NCBI GenBank assembly: GCA_019244415.1
Contig: JAFASN010000130.1
Location: 22,270 to 86,269, forward strand
Direction of reading: 5' to 3'
Length of the DNA stretch: 64,000 nucleotides
Source: Verrucomicrobiota bacterium
Lineage (GTDB): Bacteria > Verrucomicrobiota > Verrucomicrobiia > Chthoniobacterales > UBA10450
Part shown: piece after piece, positions 24,132-33,749 of the stretch
Layout of the letters: each line of letters opens with the position of its first letter
Position numbering within the stretch: the first letter of the stretch is position 1
Translations under genes and position numbers: made by a program
The notes under the pieces: model-generated
Seen by the model: the letters and a program-made list of their open reading frames with translations, nothing else
The model's database searches: none
Told to the model about the DNA's origin: nothing

Positions 24132-25460
24132 CTACAAGCTCCGCGCGATTGATCTCCGGAGGTACTCGCCGATCTGCTCATGCGATAAACGCGCGATCGC
24201 TTCATCGAGAAAACCCGCGGTCACAAGCTGCCGCGCCACGTTTGGCGGAATACCGCGGGCGAGAAGATAAAACATCTCCTCCTCATCTATCTGACCGCTT
24301 GTTGCGCCGTGGCTGCACTTCACGTTATCAGCCAGGATCTCCAGGCCGGGCATTGAGTTCGCTTCGGCATCATCGCTAAGCAGAAGGTTGCGCACCGTTT
24401 GATACGCGTCGGTAAAATGGGCGTGTGGTTCGACCCGGATCAGACCGCCGAATGTTGTGCGGGCGCTGTCGTTGAGAGCGTTTTTATAAAGCAGATCGCT
24501 GGTCGTGTGCGGGCATTCATGGTCCTGCAAAGTACGGGCGTCGAATTCGCGCCGGCCCGTGGCGATCCCAATCGCGAGCATGTCGCTGCGCGCGCCTTCG
24601 CCTACGAGGCGGCTACGGCTTTCCAGGCGAGAGTACAACGCGCCGAGGTTCGCATTCAGGCTCATGGCTGAACCATCGCGCTCGACTCGGGTCGAATTCA
24701 CCTGCACGGTGACGACTTCTTCGCTCCAATCCTGCACACAAATGTAGCGAACATTCGCGCCGGGGCCGACGATAAGATCGTTCACCCCGCATGCGAAACC
24801 GGGCTGATCTCTGAGCGAGCGGAAATGCTCGATAACCGTGACTTTCGACATTTCGCCCGCGACCAAGAGCAGATGCGGAAAGACGGCGGCGTTCGGCGTC
24901 GCCAGCCAATGGAAAACCTCAATTGGAAGCTCAATTTCGACCCCGCGCGGCACGTAGAGAAATGCTCCGGCACAAACAAAAGCGCGATGCAACGCGGCAA
25001 ACCTGGCAGACCCAAGCGTTGGCGGTTCAGCCATGAAGTTCGGGCGAACCAGGTTTTCGTACTCAGTGATCGCGCGCTCGAGCGGCTGAAAAATCACGCC
25101 GTGGCCGCGCAACGAGTCAGCAATGACATCGCGCTCGAGCAATTGATCATTGGCGAAAACGAGACGTGCAGCTGACTCCGCAAGCGCGGTTGATCGGTCG
25201 AGCAATTCGCCGCGTTGCTTATCCGATAACTCGCTAGTCCGAATGTACTGATCGAGCTTCAGCGCATCGACATTGGCAAAGCGCCAGGCCTGGTCTTTCC
25301 GCGAAGGAGGCGGCAGCTTCTGGAACTCGGCCCAGCCGGCGCGTTGCTGCTCGCGAAACCACGCCGGCAGATCCTTGCCTTCGCCAAATGAGTACAACAG
25401 CGACGCCGTACGAGTACGTTGCTCCTTCACCGGCTCTAGCAAAGCTGTGTCGTTGTTCAT
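24132..25460 (-). CDS. sufD: Fe-S cluster assembly protein SufD
   Basis: Scaffold component of the SufBCD complex. Seen: N-terminal helical region LPAWFREQQRAGWAEFQKLPPPSRKDQAWRF, then the beta-helix core with LYVPRGVEIELPIEVF, and the C-terminal FGGLIRVEPHAHFTDAYQTVRNLLLSDDAEANSMPGLEILADNVKCSHGAT block with the conserved Cys-His near the SufB-SufD interface. Length 442 aa. It follows sufB by 44 bp. Confidence 0.95.
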   Translation of the reverse strand: MNNDTALLEPVKEQRTRTASLLYSFGEGKDLPAWFREQQRAGWAEFQKLPPPSRKDQAWRFANVDALKLDQYIRTSELSDKQRGELLDRSTALAESAARLVFANDQLLERDVIADSLRGHGVIFQPLERAITEYENLVRPNFMAEPPTLGSARFAALHRAFVCAGAFLYVPRGVEIELPIEVFHWLATPNAAVFPHLLLVAGEMSKVTVIEHFRSLRDQPGFACGVNDLIVGPGANVRYICVQDWSEEVVTVQVNSTRVERDGSAMSLNANLGALYSRLESRSRLVGEGARSDMLAIGIATGRREFDARTLQDHECPHTTSDLLYKNALNDSARTTFGGLIRVEPHAHFTDAYQTVRNLLLSDDAEANSMPGLEILADNVKCSHGATSGQIDEEEMFYLLARGIPPNVARQLVTAGFLDEAIARLSHEQIGEYLRRSIARSL

Positions 25461-25504
25461 TCGCCAGAACGCTTCCGAATTTACTGGGGATCGCGCCGCG
25501 GTTT

Positions 25505-26920
25505 TTACCCGACGCTGCCTTCCATCTCCAGCTCGATCAATCGCTTCAGCTCGACCGAATATTCCATCGGGAACTGTCGCACGAGATCGTTGACGAAGCC
25601 GTTCACGCTCAGGCTCATGGCCTGCGCTTCAGTCAGGCCGCGCTGTTGCATGTAAAAAATTTGCTCCGCGCTCACCTGCGACACGCTCGCTTCATGTTGA
25701 ACGGAGTTACCCGTGCCGCGAACGGTTATCGCAGGGTAGGTGTCGGTGCGGCTCGTCGCGTTGATGAGCAATGCATCGCACTCGGTGTTGTTCTTGCAGT
25801 TCTTGAGGTGCCTGGGCACGTGCACCAGTCCGCGGTAGGTGGCGCGGCCGGTGCCGATGGAGATCGATTTCGAGATGATGTTCGATGTCGTCTCGTCCGC
25901 CGCGTGGATCATTTTCGCGCCGGTATCCTGGTGCTGGCCGTTGCTGGCGAGCGCAATGGAAAGTACTTCGCCGCGCGCTTTGCGGCCCTTGAGTACGACA
26001 CCCGGGTACTTCATCGTCAGCCGCGAACCGATGTTGCAATCGATCCACTTGATCTCGGCCTGTTCGTGCGCGAGCCCGCGTTTGGTCACGAGATTAAACA
26101 CGTTCGGCGACCAGTTCTGCACCGTGATGTACTGAATTTTCGCTCCGCGCATTGCAACCAGCTCGACCACGGCCGAGTGCAACGTCGCCGTGTTGAATTT
26201 CGGCGCGGTGCAGCCTTCCATGTAGGTCACCTCCGCGCCTTCATCCACGATAATGAGCGTGCGCTCGAACTGCCCGAAGTTCTCCGCGTTGATCCGAAAA
26301 TAGGCCTGGAGCGGGTGCTTCACCTTTACGCCCGGCGGCACGTAGATGAACGATCCGCCGCTGAACACCGCCGAATTCAGCGCGCTAAACTTGTTGTCGC
26401 CGATCGGGATCACTTTGCCGAACCACTTCCGGAAAATTTCCGGGTGCTGCTTCAGGCCCTCCGTTGAACCAACGAAAATTACGCCCTGCTCGCCCACAGC
26501 TTTCTTGATGTTTGAGTACACGGCTTCGCTATCGAACTGCGCCTCGACGCCGGCGAGGAATTTGCGTTCCTGCTCCGGAATCCCCAGCCGCTCGAACGTG
26601 CGCTTCATGTCCTGCGGCACGTCTTCCCATGACCGCGTCGGCCGCTGACCGTGCGCGAGGTAGTAGCGGATTTTCGCGAAATCGATCGCGTTCAGGTCGT
26701 CGCTCGCCCAATGCGTCGGCATCGGTTTTTCGTCAAAAATGCGCAGCGCCTTGAGCCGAAACTCGCGCACCCAATCATCCTCGCCTTTGACGTCGCAGAT
26801 GTAATTGATGACGCGCTCGTTCAGCCCGACGCCAGCATCGTAATCGTACTTAACGTCGTAGTGAAAATCGCCGATCGAACGATCAATGTTAACTGCCGAT
26901 TGTTCCGTTGCCGTAGCCAT
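25505..26920 (-). CDS. sufB: Fe-S cluster assembly protein SufB
   Basis: Scaffold subunit on which nascent Fe-S clusters form. Seen: [31 protein letters not shown] at the N-terminus, [52 protein letters not shown] (with the conserved Cys), and the C-terminal [47 protein letters not shown] 26920 gives 471 aa and matches the family start MATATEQ...; the ORF track begins 24 codons upstream. Confidence 0.97.
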   Translation of the reverse strand: MATATEQSAVNIDRSIGDFHYDVKYDYDAGVGLNERVINYICDVKGEDDWVREFRLKALRIFDEKPMPTHWASDDLNAIDFAKIRYYLAHGQRPTRSWEDVPQDMKRTFERLGIPEQERKFLAGVEAQFDSEAVYSNIKKAVGEQGVIFVGSTEGLKQHPEIFRKWFGKVIPIGDNKFSALNSAVFSGGSFIYVPPGVKVKHPLQAYFRINAENFGQFERTLIIVDEGAEVTYMEGCTAPKFNTATLHSAVVELVAMRGAKIQYITVQNWSPNVFNLVTKRGLAHEQAEIKWIDCNIGSRLTMKYPGVVLKGRKARGEVLSIALASNGQHQDTGAKMIHAADETTSNIISKSISIGTGRATYRGLVHVPRHLKNCKNNTECDALLINATSRTDTYPAITVRGTGNSVQHEASVSQVSAEQIFYMQQRGLTEAQAMSLSVNGFVNDLVRQFPMEYSVELKRLIELEMEGSVG

Positions 26921-26993
26921 AGGTTGATCCCGAGGGGGTAATAACATAACGCAGCGCGCCGGTTTTGCTAATGCGCACGAGCTGCGCTGCAAC

Positions 26994-27697
26994 TCAGTCG
27001 GGCGTCACGAGGGCGAAGATAAAGCCATCGTAGCCTTTCGCTCCGACGGTTTGGATTGCGGTTGCACTCACGCGCCGTTCATCGTGCAGCCGCTCGTAAA
27101 AACGCCGGATACCGCGAATGTTTTCATCCGCGGTCTGGTCAATCACTGCGCCTTTGCGCACCACGTTGTCGGCGATGATCAGCGTTCCCGCACGCGACAG
27201 GCGCAGCGAGGCATCAAAGTATTCGGCATAACTCACCTTATCGGCATCGATGAAGATGAGATCGAATGGCGGATGATGCTGCGCGATCAGCATCTGCAAT
27301 GTCTCGATCGCGGGTCCGGTGCGAACTTCCACGATGTCAGCCAGACCAGCTCGCGAGACGTTTCGCCTCGCTACATCGGCGTACTCGCGTTTCAGTTCGA
27401 GCGTTAACAATTGCCGCTCGGCGGGAGCCCGCGTGCCAGCCAAATTGTGCTGTAGCCGCCAAGCGTGCCGAGTTCGAGAATAGTACGCGCTCCCTGCACT
27501 CGAGCGAGCAACATGAGCAATTTGCCCTGCGCAGGTGACACCTGGATCGGCGGCAGTCCGGAGTGCTCACTCTCATGCAGCGCAGCTGCTAGCGCCTCGT
27601 CATTGCCGCCAAGGGATTCGCTGATGAACCGATCAACTTCTTCCCAGAGCTCCTCAGGTGAGGAGGACGTGACGCTGCTGTCAGAAGGCGACGACAA
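26994..27697 (-). pseudogene. Frameshifted family 3 O-methyltransferase
   Basis: Two ORFs make one SAM-dependent O-methyltransferase (CCoAOMT-like). The first (27697-27404) carries PPIQVSPAQGKLLMLLARVQGARTILELGTLGGYSTIWLARGLPPSG; the second (to 26994) carries LLTLELKREYADVARRN, FIDADKVSYAEYFD, IIADNVVRKGAV and a normal C-terminus. The family expects LPxGGxLLTLE at the joint; losing one base in AGCGGCAATTG breaks GGQ into GN-Cys-stop. Either a recent 1-nt deletion or an assembly error. It sits within the suf operon between sufC and sufB. Confidence 0.85.
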
Positions 27698-27705
27698 CGG
27701 CGAGC

Positions 27706-28470
27706 CTACGCTATGGCCGGTTCGGCGGCGTGCTCCCGGATCCAGTCGTAGCCCTTCTCTTCCAGCTCGAGTGCAAGGTCTTTGCCGCCGCTGCGGACAA
27801 TGCGGCCCTGCACCATCACGTGGACGAAATCAGGCACGATGTAGTTAAGCAGGCGCTGGTAGTGAGTGATGAGAAGCATGCCGCGCGCGGGGCTGCGCAG
27901 TGCGTTGACGCCGTTAGCGACGATCTTGAGCGCATCGATATCGAGCCCGCTGTCGGTCTCATCCAAAATGGCGTAGCGCGGCTCGACCATAGCCATTTGC
28001 AGAATTTCGCAGCGTTTTTTTTCGCCGCCGGAGAAACCTTCGTTCACTGCGCGCGAGGTGAACGCGCGGGGAATCTCGAGCTGGTCCATTTTTTCGTAGA
28101 GGCGGGCGTAGTACTCAGTCGCCTCGAGTTCTTCGCCTTCGGGCAAACGCGCCTGTACTGCCGCGCGAAGGAAGTTGGCGATCGTTACCCCGGGCACTTC
28201 GCTGGGATATTGAAAGGCCATGAAGATGCCTTTGCGCGCGCGTTCGTCGGGCTCGAGTTCAAGAATATTTTCGCCGTCCATCAATACCTCGCCGCCGCCT
28301 ACTTCGTAATCGGGATGACCGGCGATGACTTTCGCCAGCGTACTTTTGCCTGACCCGTTCGGCCCCATGATCGCGTGTACTTCGCCTGCGGCGACGCTGA
28401 GGTTCAGCTCGCGGATGATCGGGTTGCCGCCAATCGCCGCGCTGAGGTTCTTTATTTCGAGCTGCTGCAT
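27706..28470 (-). CDS. sufC: Fe-S cluster assembly ATPase SufC
   Basis: ABC-type ATPase of SufBCD. Seen: Walker [10 protein letters not shown] (about residues 34-42), the SufC-specific [20 protein letters not shown], signature [37 protein letters not shown], and H-loop [13 protein letters not shown] 28470 gives 254 aa. First gene of the operon sufC-OMT-sufB-sufD; no sufS, sufE/U or sufR gene is nearby in this window. The region of 126 bp to the divergent acyltransferase presumably holds both promoters. Confidence 0.97.
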   Translation of the reverse strand: MQQLEIKNLSAAIGGNPIIRELNLSVAAGEVHAIMGPNGSGKSTLAKVIAGHPDYEVGGGEVLMDGENILELEPDERARKGIFMAFQYPSEVPGVTIANFLRAAVQARLPEGEELEATEYYARLYEKMDQLEIPRAFTSRAVNEGFSGGEKKRCEILQMAMVEPRYAILDETDSGLDIDALKIVANGVNALRSPARGMLLITHYQRLLNYIVPDFVHVMVQGRIVRSGGKDLALELEEKGYDWIREHAAEPAIA

Positions 28471-28596
28471 AGTCCGAGCCCAAAAACATAGCGAGATTTC
28501 GAGCCGCGTCATCCCGGCGGTGAACGCGATCTTCTTTTCTCCGGCCTGACTGTTAGCTTCCGCAGAGCGCCTCGGCTACGATTCGTCCCGCTCCGA

Positions 28597-29577
28597 ATGA
28601 GGCGAACTTTGCGCAGGAAAAAAATCCGCCAGCGGCTGGAGTGGCTGGCCCTGAGTACGGGCATGACGGTCGTTCCATTGCTGCCGCGGCGGCTTTGTTA
28701 CGGCCTCGGCCAGATGCTCGGCGCCCTCGGCTACTTCGCCGATGTGAAGGGGCGCGCCGTCGCGCTGGCCAATATCGAAGCGGCACTCGGCTGCAGCGGA
28801 AAGGAGTCCCGCAGGACTGCGCAAGGTTCCTATCGCACCTTTGCCTGTACATTAATTGACCTACTCTGGAGCTCGCGCCTGACGCCCGAAAATTTCAGGC
28901 GCTACATCGACATCGAAGGCCTCGAGCGCGCGGAAGCTGAAGCGGGCGAGCGGCGTTCGGCCATTGTCATCTCGATCCATTACGGCAACTTCGAATGGCT
29001 CAGTCTTGCCATGGGATTCCTCGGGTATGCCGCCGACATCGTAGCTGAGCGCCAGAAAAATCCGTTGCTTGAACCGCTGATGCATCGTGCGCGCAATCGC
29101 TCCGGGCACACCGTCATTCCGCGCAAGGGCGCCGTCGTGCGTCTCTACAAAACGCTGCGCCGCGGCGGCCGCGTCGCCATTCTCATTGATCTGAATGTGC
29201 GCCCCACTCAACCGGCCCTTATCATCCAGTGTTTCGGCCTCGAGACTTGCGTGACTATTGCCCACGCCTGGCTGCACGAGCGCAGCGGCGCGGCGGTGAT
29301 TCCGGCGCATTGCGAGCCGCTGCCCGGCGGCCGTTACCGCGTGGTATGTCACCCGAAGATTGAGATTCCGCCTGGCGCCACCGCGACCGAGATTGCGCAG
29401 GCCAGCTGGGATTCATTCGAGCCAGTCATCCGCAACAATCCCGCTCCCTGGCTCTGGATGTATAAACATTTCCGTTTTCAGCCAAAGACCAGCCCGCGCA
29501 AGTACCCGTTTTACGCGAATACTTCGCCGCATTTCGAAAAGCTGAAGCGGCGACTCAGCGCGAGCGGCGCCATCTGA
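28597..29577 (+). CDS. LpxL/HtrB-like lysophospholipid acyltransferase
   Basis: Inner-membrane-associated acyltransferase of the lipid A late-acyltransferase family. Seen: an N-terminal hydrophobic region (ALSTGMTVVPLLPRRLCYGLGQMLGALGYF), the catalytic HX4E motif in SIHYGNFEWL, ERQKNPLLEPLMHRARNRSG, IPRKGAVVRLYKTLRRGGRVAILIDLN, and the C-terminal APWLWMYKHFRFQP. Length 326 aa is typical. It probably adds a secondary acyl chain to lipid A or an ornithine-type lipid; the exact acceptor is not readable. Divergent from sufC. Confidence 0.9.
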   Translation: MRRTLRRKKIRQRLEWLALSTGMTVVPLLPRRLCYGLGQMLGALGYFADVKGRAVALANIEAALGCSGKESRRTAQGSYRTFACTLIDLLWSSRLTPENFRRYIDIEGLERAEAEAGERRSAIVISIHYGNFEWLSLAMGFLGYAADIVAERQKNPLLEPLMHRARNRSGHTVIPRKGAVVRLYKTLRRGGRVAILIDLNVRPTQPALIIQCFGLETCVTIAHAWLHERSGAAVIPAHCEPLPGGRYRVVCHPKIEIPPGATATEIAQASWDSFEPVIRNNPAPWLWMYKHFRFQPKTSPRKYPFYANTSPHFEKLKRRLSASGAI

Positions 29578-29681
29578 CCTCGCGGCTTCGAGCGACAACG
29601 ACCGTCGGCTGAGTACGCGCGCGGTGCGTGCCTGGTGCTGGCACTTCACGTGCTCGCTTGGGTGTGCTTCCCACCATTCCT

Positions 29682-30362
29682 ATGTCCCACTGTGTTCCTC
29701 CCGAAACCGCACTCGAATCCAAAGTCGCCAGCGAACTGAACAACCTTCTCCAGATCATCTCGGGCACGAGCGCCTTGATCGAGAACGTGTGGGACGGCGC
29801 CAAAGGCTCCGAGAAATATTTCGAGATGCTGCGCACGAGCATTGAGCGCGCGGAACAGGTCACGGCGCAGCTCGTCGCGCGGGCTGGCGGTACCGCGGGC
29901 AAAGTTCATCTCCACCTGGATTTCAACGCTCCTTCAAACGTCGTCACCTTGCCGCCGGCGGAGCCGCGCAAACGCTCGATCCTTATCACCGATGACGAGC
30001 CGATGGCCCTGGCGTTGCTGGGAAATCTGCTCGGCGACGCCGGCTACGAAGTGAGTACAGCACAATCCGGCTTCGAATGCCTCGACCGTTTTCGCCGCGC
30101 GCCGCACCTGTTCGATCTCGTCCTGCTCGATCTCGCCATGCCTTGCATGAACGGCGAGGAAACCTTCATGCGCCTGCGGCAAATCTTCCCGGCCACGGAA
30201 GTCGTACTTATGGCCGGGTTCGTCGAAGCGGCGCAGCTTGCGCGCATGATGAACAACGGCCTGGCGGGTTTTCTTGCCAAACCGTTCACCTCAGGCGACG
30301 CCATCGCGCTCGCCGACTCCGTTATCGAACGCGCCCGGCAACGCCGGACCGGCACCATGTGA
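29682..30362 (+). CDS. Response regulator with degenerate HisKA-like N-terminus
   Basis: Seen: an N-terminal helical segment of about 70 residues, ESKVASELNNLLQIISGTSALIEN, that resembles the H-box of hybrid kinases (AHDFNNLLxxI) but has Ser where the phospho-accepting His should be; then a receiver domain (about residues 100-220) with acidic pair ITDDEPMAL, phospho-acceptor DLVLLDLAMPCMNGEE and Lys in FLAKPFTSG. No DNA-binding output domain. It is 50 bp from the following cNMP-binding histidine kinase, whose GTG alternative would overlap it, so the two likely form a signalling pair. Confidence 0.87.
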   Translation: MSHCVPPETALESKVASELNNLLQIISGTSALIENVWDGAKGSEKYFEMLRTSIERAEQVTAQLVARAGGTAGKVHLHLDFNAPSNVVTLPPAEPRKRSILITDDEPMALALLGNLLGDAGYEVSTAQSGFECLDRFRRAPHLFDLVLLDLAMPCMNGEETFMRLRQIFPATEVVLMAGFVEAAQLARMMNNGLAGFLAKPFTSGDAIALADSVIERARQRRTGTM

Positions 30363-30412
30363 CCGGCAAATTCGCGCGCTACGGCATCGCGGCTGCTCAT
30401 TCCACTGTACTC

Positions 30413-31531
30413 ATGAGCTCTGCCGCGAGCGCAATTGATCAGCTTTCCCGGAACCGCCTTTTCGAAGGAATCGGCGGCGACGTTCTCGAAAAAATCCGCC
30501 CGCAACTGGAAGTACTGCACTTCGATCGCGGTGAAGTCGTCTTTAACGAAGGCGACCCTGGCGATTCGCTCTTCCTGGTGAGCGAAGGTTCGGTGAAAAT
30601 CTCGCGGCAGGACAAGCGCGGGCAGCAGCAGGTGCTCGCGTACATGCACCCGGGCAACTTTTTCGGCGAGCTCGCGATGCTCAATCGCGCCCCGCATTCC
30701 GCCATGGCCACGGCGGCTGAACCGACCACGCTCGGCGCCGTCACCGAAGAAACCTTTCAGCACTTGCTCGAGCTTGCGCCGAGCCGGCTGCATCTGAATT
30801 TCCTGCGCTCCGTCAGCGAACATCTGCGCAGTGTTAACGCCCATTTCATCAGTGAGACCTTGCGCAGCGAGAGGCTTAACCTCGTCGGGTCGATGGCGAA
30901 CTCCATCATCCATGACTTGAAAAATCCGATCTGCATTGTGCGTTGCTGCGCGGATTTGATCGCAAGCGAAACGAACGATCCGCGCCTGCGCGAGCTTACC
31001 GGCATGCTCGATAGCGCGGTGGATGGCATGCTCGCCATGACACAGGAGCTGCTCGATTACGCCCGCGGCTCCATGCAGCTGCATAAACAGCTCGTCTCCA
31101 TCTGGGGAATGCTGGACGAGCTGAACTCGCAGTCGCTCCGCTTGTTGCCGGGCAAAAACATCCAGTTCGTCAAACACATTCGCTACGACGGCAACATTGA
31201 GATCGACCCGGCCCGCTTCATTCGTGTGCTCGCAAACCTGATTAAAAATTCACGGGAAGCGATGCGCGGTGGCGGCATTCTCACGCTCACGACTGATCTC
31301 GTGCACGATCAAGTCGTCCTTCGCATCTCGGATACCGGCAAAGGCATTCCACCGGAAGTCGTGCCTAAAGTGTTCGAGCCTTTTGTCACGCATGGCGAGC
31401 GCGCCGGCACCGGGCTTGGGCTCGCCATTGCCCGTTCCGTCATTGAAGCGCACGGCGGCAAAATCTCCATCTCGAGTGTGCAAGGCAGCGGGACAACGGT
31501 GGACATTCGTCTGCCCAAACCGCGCGAGTAG
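30413..31531 (+). CDS. Histidine kinase with N-terminal cyclic-nucleotide-binding domain
   Basis: Soluble sensor kinase of 372 aa with no membrane segments. Seen: a Crp-type cNMP-binding domain (about residues 10-130: LFEGIGGDVLEKIRPQLEVLHFDRGEVVFNEGDPGDSLFLVSEGSVKI and HPGNFFGELAML), a linker, HisKA-type H-box MANSIIHDLKNPICIVR (about 165-180), and an HATPase_c with N-box NLIKNSREAMR, G1 SDTGKGIP and G2 GTGLGLAIARS. It likely senses a cyclic nucleotide or redox cue and phosphorylates the adjacent receiver protein (inference). ATG 30413 is used; GTG 30359 is possible. Confidence 0.9.
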   Translation: MSSAASAIDQLSRNRLFEGIGGDVLEKIRPQLEVLHFDRGEVVFNEGDPGDSLFLVSEGSVKISRQDKRGQQQVLAYMHPGNFFGELAMLNRAPHSAMATAAEPTTLGAVTEETFQHLLELAPSRLHLNFLRSVSEHLRSVNAHFISETLRSERLNLVGSMANSIIHDLKNPICIVRCCADLIASETNDPRLRELTGMLDSAVDGMLAMTQELLDYARGSMQLHKQLVSIWGMLDELNSQSLRLLPGKNIQFVKHIRYDGNIEIDPARFIRVLANLIKNSREAMRGGGILTLTTDLVHDQVVLRISDTGKGIPPEVVPKVFEPFVTHGERAGTGLGLAIARSVIEAHGGKISISSVQGSGTTVDIRLPKPRE

Positions 31532-31573
31532 CGGAGGCATTGCGGGTCTGTTTTAGCGCGACGAAGTTGCGCC

Positions 31574-32974
31574 GTGGCATCGCCGCGCAAACCGAGTCTC
31601 CTCGTTTTTCTTCCGGACCAGCAGCGGGCGGATACCATCACGCCTGAGTACGCGCCGAACCTGGCGAAGCTGGCGCAGCAATCGGTCGTCTTCGAGCGCG
31701 CCTATGTCACACACCCGGTCTGCACACCGTCACGCTCCGCCATCATGACGGGGACGTGGCCGCACCAAAACGGTTGTACTCACAACAGTGTCCTCTTGCC
31801 CGCTAAGTACAAGTGCCTGCCGCAATTCGTAGACAGTAACTATATCAGTGGCTACTTTGGCAAATGGCATTTGGGCGACGACGGCCGGGCGCAGCGTGGG
31901 TTTCAGCATTGGATTTCAACCGAAGGAACAAGTGACTACAGCCGCTATCTGATTGAACACGGCCAGAAGCCGGACCGGCCAGATAGCAGCTTTTCCGCGC
32001 GGTCTGTTAGTAGATTACCTATTGAGTTATCCAAGACACAATTCCTGGAGAAGCATGCCTGCGACTTCATTGAAAAGTACGGGCGCGAACCTTTCGTTCT
32101 GTTTGTCGCGTTTGTAGAACCTCATTCGCCGTATAATGGGCCGCTGAACGCGATCCACCTCTTGCCTGAGGAAGTAAGTACTCCAGCCGAACTCAGGCGC
32201 GATACGCCGCTACGGTATCGCCTGATGCAGGAGTGGCAGGAAGCGGAAGCGATCCTTGATCGTGAAAGGTTACCCGAGCAATACTACTTCGGCGTTACTC
32301 CGGAAGAACGCAGGAGTATACGGCAGCGCTACCTCGGGCTAGTTACCCAGGTAGATCAAAGCATAGGAGCTATCCTGGAAACCCTGGTGAACAACGGCGT
32401 GTTCGATGAAACGATAATTGTTCATACCAGCGACCACGGCGACATGCTTGGTGATCATCAACTTTTCGGCAAGGAAGTGATGTTTGAAGAAGCGGTCCGC
32501 GTCCCATTGATCGTCAAAATGCCACACCAGCAGAGTGCGACGCGGTACAGTCATCCCATAAGTCAAATTGATCTATTACCGACATTGGTTGAACTACTCG
32601 GCGGCGAGCAGTCCGATCAGTTTGCGGGGACAAGCCGGGCCGCTGTTCTACAGGAAACGGTAAGTACGCCGATCGATGATCCTGTATTTGTCGAATGGTC
32701 GCCAAACCGTACCAAAATCAAGAAGCGCAGCACGCTTGGCTGGCGCTGGCGGATCCGCCGGGCAGCCAACGAATCAACTCGCACCATCATCTGCGCCGAC
32801 GGCTGGAAATTATCATTGCGCAAAGGCGACGTGAACGAACTCTACCAGCTAAATCGCGATCCGGCTGAAACGACGAACTTGTTCGCCAAGCCTGAGTACA
32901 CGCGAGTGATTCACGAGCTGACCGAACAAGTACACGCCTGGCAGGAACGGACGCGCGATCCGCTCAAGCTATGA
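31574..32974 (+). CDS. Sulfatase family protein
   Basis: Alkaline-phosphatase-superfamily hydrolase. Seen: LLVFLPDQQRADTITPEYAPNLAKLAQQSVVFERAYVTHPVCTPSRSAIMTG with the formylglycine motif CTPSR, GYFGKWHLGDDG, and metal ligands IVHTSDHGDMLGDHQLFGKE. No signal peptide is evident, unlike many polysaccharide sulfatases. GTG 31574 gives 466 aa. GC content looks lower than in neighbours from about 31.8 kb. No dedicated formylglycine-generating enzyme is in the window. Substrate unknown; the adjacent sugar genes suggest a sulfated glycan or phosphonate-type ester. Confidence 0.9.
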   Translation: MASPRKPSLLVFLPDQQRADTITPEYAPNLAKLAQQSVVFERAYVTHPVCTPSRSAIMTGTWPHQNGCTHNSVLLPAKYKCLPQFVDSNYISGYFGKWHLGDDGRAQRGFQHWISTEGTSDYSRYLIEHGQKPDRPDSSFSARSVSRLPIELSKTQFLEKHACDFIEKYGREPFVLFVAFVEPHSPYNGPLNAIHLLPEEVSTPAELRRDTPLRYRLMQEWQEAEAILDRERLPEQYYFGVTPEERRSIRQRYLGLVTQVDQSIGAILETLVNNGVFDETIIVHTSDHGDMLGDHQLFGKEVMFEEAVRVPLIVKMPHQQSATRYSHPISQIDLLPTLVELLGGEQSDQFAGTSRAAVLQETVSTPIDDPVFVEWSPNRTKIKKRSTLGWRWRIRRAANESTRTIICADGWKLSLRKGDVNELYQLNRDPAETTNLFAKPEYTRVIHELTEQVHAWQERTRDPLKL

Positions 32975-33749
32975 TCGAGCGCACCGCCATACCTTTGACT
33001 AACTTGCTCCAGCGAGACTGCTCCGGCTCGGCCAATTCGCCCATCGTCACATAGTTGCCGTTGTCGCGCTGGAACCATGTTGGCAACGACAGGCCGGCTG
33101 CCTTGATACTCCGGTAGCAATTTTGAGTGATCACTCCACGTTGCGTACTTTCGCCGAAAACGGCGTAGTTATCCCGCGTCACAAACAGCCGCAAATCACC
33201 CGGCTTACTGATCTCGTCCTTCAGTTCGTCCATGACCTTCGCGTTACGAATATCTGTTTTCATATGTCGGAAAAGATACCGCAGTACTTTGACCCGAATG
33301 TATTGGTGGATCCAGATCTGATACCATCTCCTTCTCTCAAGCAGAACGTCGCCATTGGCAGTAGGACGTGCGCGGGGAAAAAGCGATAGCTCCGGTTTCT
33401 CGAGAGTTATGCGGCAACGGCAACAAAGCAGGGCAGCGACATCGGGCTGAAGGCGAACATGGTCGAATAGTTCAATGAACTTCGGCGTGACTAGTTGGAT
33501 GGGATACTTATCGTCCGAACACCAGTAAACCCATTCTTCGTCGTCGAGGTCGTTGATCAGGCGAAGTACCGTGCCAGGTATATCCGCCGGCGTTTCGATG
33601 TAATGTTCACGATCTGTGTTTTTGCCTCGTAGTCTCTGATACGGAATGCGAAAGACAAAGGGGTGATCCGGCCAAAGCCTGGCGTATTGCTCGATCATAT
33701 GCCGGGTAATCACGCGGTGGCGATCCCAGCTCAGGACGATGGCTTTCAC
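32964..33749 (-). CDS. Putative glycosyltransferase-like protein
   Basis: A 261-aa protein starting MKAIVLSWDRHRVITRHMIEQYARLWPDHPFVFRIPYQ, with an acidic stretch LINDLDDEEWVYWCSDDKYPI that could coordinate a nucleotide sugar and metal (DxD-like WCSDD), and YIRVKVLRYLFRH. These features fit an uncharacterised surface-polysaccharide glycosyltransferase, but I cannot name the family with certainty. It is convergent with the sulfatase (11-bp overlap of 3' ends) and overlaps kdsD by 4 bp, so kdsD and this gene form a short operon. GC is lower than average, common for surface glycan genes. Confidence 0.65.
   Translation of the reverse strand: MKAIVLSWDRHRVITRHMIEQYARLWPDHPFVFRIPYQRLRGKNTDREHYIETPADIPGTVLRLINDLDDEEWVYWCSDDKYPIQLVTPKFIELFDHVRLQPDVAALLCCRCRITLEKPELSLFPRARPTANGDVLLERRRWYQIWIHQYIRVKVLRYLFRHMKTDIRNAKVMDELKDEISKPGDLRLFVTRDNYAVFGESTQRGVITQNCYRSIKAAGLSLPTWFQRDNGNYVTMGELAEPEQSRWSKLVKGMAVRSIIA

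Noticed and set aside
25388-26467. 359-aa plus-strand ORF
   Set aside because: It is antisense to sufB and part of sufD, both strongly supported by family motifs.
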